A DNA stretch of 22,720 nt from a virus. How positions within the stretch are numbered: position 1 is the stretch's first letter; each line of letters opens with the position of its first letter. The DNA lies in IMG/VR virus record IMGVR_UViG_3300039149_000013, positions 1 to 22,720 of that record; one strand, given 5' to 3'. The notes under the pieces are model-generated. The model was not told the origin of the DNA, searched no databases, and saw nothing but the letters and a program-made list of their open reading frames with translations. The position numbers and the translations under genes were made by a program. Positions 21,580 to 22,720 of the stretch are shown here, in pieces.

Positions 21580-21693
21580 ATGAAAAGACAAGGTAAGAAA
21601 GCTAAAAAGGATGAATCCAAAGGCATGAAGTATGCAGATGAAAAGCAGGATAAAGCTTTAATCAAAAAAATGATGAAAGGTAAGAAAAAATAA
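21580..21693 (+). CDS. Tiny lysine-rich protein (37 residues)
   Basis: AAGGG lies 7 nt before the ATG, and the stop codon overlaps the next start in TAATG. The sequence is KRQGKKAKKDESKGMKYADE followed by KALIKKMMKGKKK. I have seen similar short proteins with a YADEK...LIKKM core next to structural genes in other phages. The function is unknown; a charged virion or DNA-binding peptide is possible. Confidence 0.6.
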   Translation: MKRQGKKAKKDESKGMKYADEKQDKALIKKMMKGKKK

Positions 21694-22034
21694 TGACGAT
21701 TAACCTTTCAAGACTAGCCGAATTAGGAGAAGAGTTAATCATTGACTCCGCCGGACTAACAGGTTCAGCCGATCTAATAGGGACGCTACTTCATAATCCC
21801 GTACATATTGTTTTTGACAATCAAAGTACAGTGGCTATTTCTATCGGAAATAAAGAAGATGAAGTCTGGCATACCTTCCCAGCAGGTGAAGCCTTGGTTT
21901 TAGATATGCGGGCTAATCACGGCATAGCCGACAATTATACCTTCCGTCAAGGCATGTCTTTTTTTGCCACTGGTGCCGCTGGTACTGGTGATTTTTCTAT
22001 TTCTTATACTTACGCTGTCCCACAGGGAGTATAA
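21693..22034 (+). CDS. Small virion protein of the fibre cluster
   Basis: A 113-residue, beta-rich protein: HNPVHIVFDNQSTVAISIGN, then VWHTFPAGEALVLDMRAN and GMSFFATGAAGTGDFSISYTY. The layout (a strand, NQST..ISIG, a PAGEALVLD strand and a closing GDFSISY) resembles small jelly-roll proteins found beside fibre genes. Start and stop overlap both neighbours by one base (TAATG), so translation is tightly coupled. The role is unknown. Confidence 0.6.
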   Translation: MTINLSRLAELGEELIIDSAGLTGSADLIGTLLHNPVHIVFDNQSTVAISIGNKEDEVWHTFPAGEALVLDMRANHGIADNYTFRQGMSFFATGAAGTGDFSISYTYAVPQGV

Positions 22035-22573
22035 TGAGCCAGATTTATAAAAATCTAAACGGAATCTCACCTCCCACTATTCCTATAACCTTCCAAGCCG
22101 ATTCAGGTACAGCAACTGCCGCAGTTAATGTTATTAATGTTTTTGGAGGAAGCTCCGAAGATAATAATATCCTAGGCATTCAGACGACAGCTTCAGGTAA
22201 CACGATTACTTATGAGCTTACCAATCGACTATATAATGCTGTTCCCGTTCCTGTTACAGGTGCAGTAACTGGAGATATCATTACTTTTGATTTAGGAGCT
22301 TCTGCCGCAGTTTACCGCTTCAGTTTCGATGTTACGGGCAGAGATACTGCAACGGGTGATGGTGTCGGTTATAACGTTTTTGGTTCTGCTAGAACAGACG
22401 GAGCAACTGCAACAGTGATTGCTTCAGCATTTGTAGATAACGACGAGGATGCAACTTTATTAGCCGCTAGCATGAACCTTGTTGCTTCAGGTAATGACAT
22501 TATACTTCAAGCTTTAGGCGTCGCAGGACAAACAATCAATTTTAACGCCGTAGGATATTACGTAAAAGTATGA
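22034..22573 (+). CDS. Fibre-like beta-rich virion protein
   Basis: A 179-residue protein. It opens PTIPITFQADSGTATAAVN and has a recurrent environmental-phage pattern: VYRFSFDVTGRDTATGDGVGYNVFGSARTDG, given in parts here as FSFDVTGRDT and VFGSARTDGA, closing with LQALGVAGQTINFNAVGYY. This beta-sandwich type of C-terminal domain is common at the ends of fibres. It is the last gene of the tail operon, since a new promoter follows 3 nt downstream. The binding partner is unknown. Confidence 0.6.
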   Translation: MSQIYKNLNGISPPTIPITFQADSGTATAAVNVINVFGGSSEDNNILGIQTTASGNTITYELTNRLYNAVPVPVTGAVTGDIITFDLGASAAVYRFSFDVTGRDTATGDGVGYNVFGSARTDGATATVIASAFVDNDEDATLLAASMNLVASGNDIILQALGVAGQTINFNAVGYYVKV

Positions 22574-22575
22574 CG

Positions 22576-22604
22576 TTGTTAAACCCTTCCATAAATGATA
22601 TAAT
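22576..22604 (+). promoter_or_regulatory. Strong sigma-70-type promoter
   Basis: TTGTTA (22576-22581) and a perfect TATAAT (22599-22604) are separated by exactly 17 nt. It lies right after the last tail gene and about 20 nt before the ATG of the final, partial gene. Confidence 0.75.
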
Positions 22605-22620
22605 ACCTATAAAAGGTATT
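22602..22620. promoter_or_regulatory. Operator-like inverted repeat
   Basis: AATACC (22602-22607) and GGTATT (22615-22620) are inverted copies around TATAAAA. They overlap the end of the -10 box and the expected RNA start, the usual place for a repressor site. As RNA it would also form a small hairpin that covers the AGG of the ribosome site. Confidence 0.45.
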
Positions 22621-22623
22621 AAT

Positions 22624-22720
22624 ATGCGAAAATTGAAGGATTTAACAGGTTTTATATTTGGTCGATTGACCATTTTAGAAAGAACATTATTTGAAAAACT
22701 TAAACCACATTGGTTAGCTT
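22624..22720 (+). CDS. HNH/AP2-type protein, start only (cut by window)
   Basis: The visible 32 residues begin MRKLKDLTGFIFGRLTILER and end in PHWLA. This DLTG-x-x-FGRLTVLE start, followed by a W-L-C-type strand, is characteristic of phage HNH homing endonuclease and AP2-domain proteins, where a CxCG zinc knuckle normally follows; that part is outside the window. It has its own promoter and an operator-like repeat, unlike the virion genes before it, so it is probably an independent accessory gene. Confidence 0.6.
   Translation, partial: MRKLKDLTGFIFGRLTILERTLFEKLKPHWLA

Noticed and set aside
21900-21920. Further copy of the ATGCGG motif
   Set aside because: Lies inside a coding region and shares only the six-base core plus a few bases.

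Overview
The window is a stretch of an AT-rich tailed-phage genome that appears to be a podovirus. The evidence is an N4-gp56-like major capsid protein, a long P22-like portal with a C-terminal coiled coil, a gp4/gp10-like adaptor and hub pair, glycine-rich ejection-type proteins, and no tape measure, tail tube or sheath gene. Good Shine-Dalgarno sites and a small lipoprotein suggest a Gram-negative-type bacterial host. I cannot name the host. No integrase, lysis or replication gene lies in the window, so lifestyle is undetermined.

Layout. (1) 55-453 (+): small-terminase-like helix-turn-helix protein. (2) 454-1034: no protein gene, but several stem-loops, a long G-free stretch and a candidate minus-strand small RNA with its own promoter. 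(3) 1035-3769 (-): an accessory block that mixes tRNA genes (Cys, Gln, Ile, Glu, Asn and a 139-nt tRNA-like element of unusual shape) with small proteins: a two-helix membrane protein, a lipoprotein, a DUF551-like protein, a zinc ribbon, a conserved phage protein and a SpoT/MESH-like HD hydrolase. (4) 3885-7582 (+): large terminase and portal, with a small DUF551-like gene between them. (5) 7582-9698: small head-region genes, the scaffold, an AlpA-like DNA-binding protein and one isolated antisense gene. (6) 9699-13309: structured leader, major capsid protein, a virion protein with beta modules, an unknown head protein and the adaptor. (7) 13337-22573: tail fibre-type proteins, the hub, three ejection-type proteins, two tiny lysine-rich proteins and more fibre or decoration proteins. 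(8) 22574-22720: a strong sigma-70-type promoter with an operator-like inverted repeat and the start of an HNH/AP2-type gene, cut by the window edge.

The genes read as a packaging and virion assembly module: TerS and TerL package DNA through the portal into a shell of capsid protein built on the scaffold. The adaptor and hub close the head, ejection proteins leave with the DNA, and fibres bind the host. The minus-strand block looks like a host-takeover set, with tRNAs and a probable alarmone hydrolase supporting translation. The least explained signals are the 139-nt tRNA-like element, the structured gene-free region at 454-1034, a repeated promoter-like motif built around ATGCGGTTTA, and the regulatory-looking features around the capsid gene. 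All functional names are from reading motifs by eye; no database search was run.
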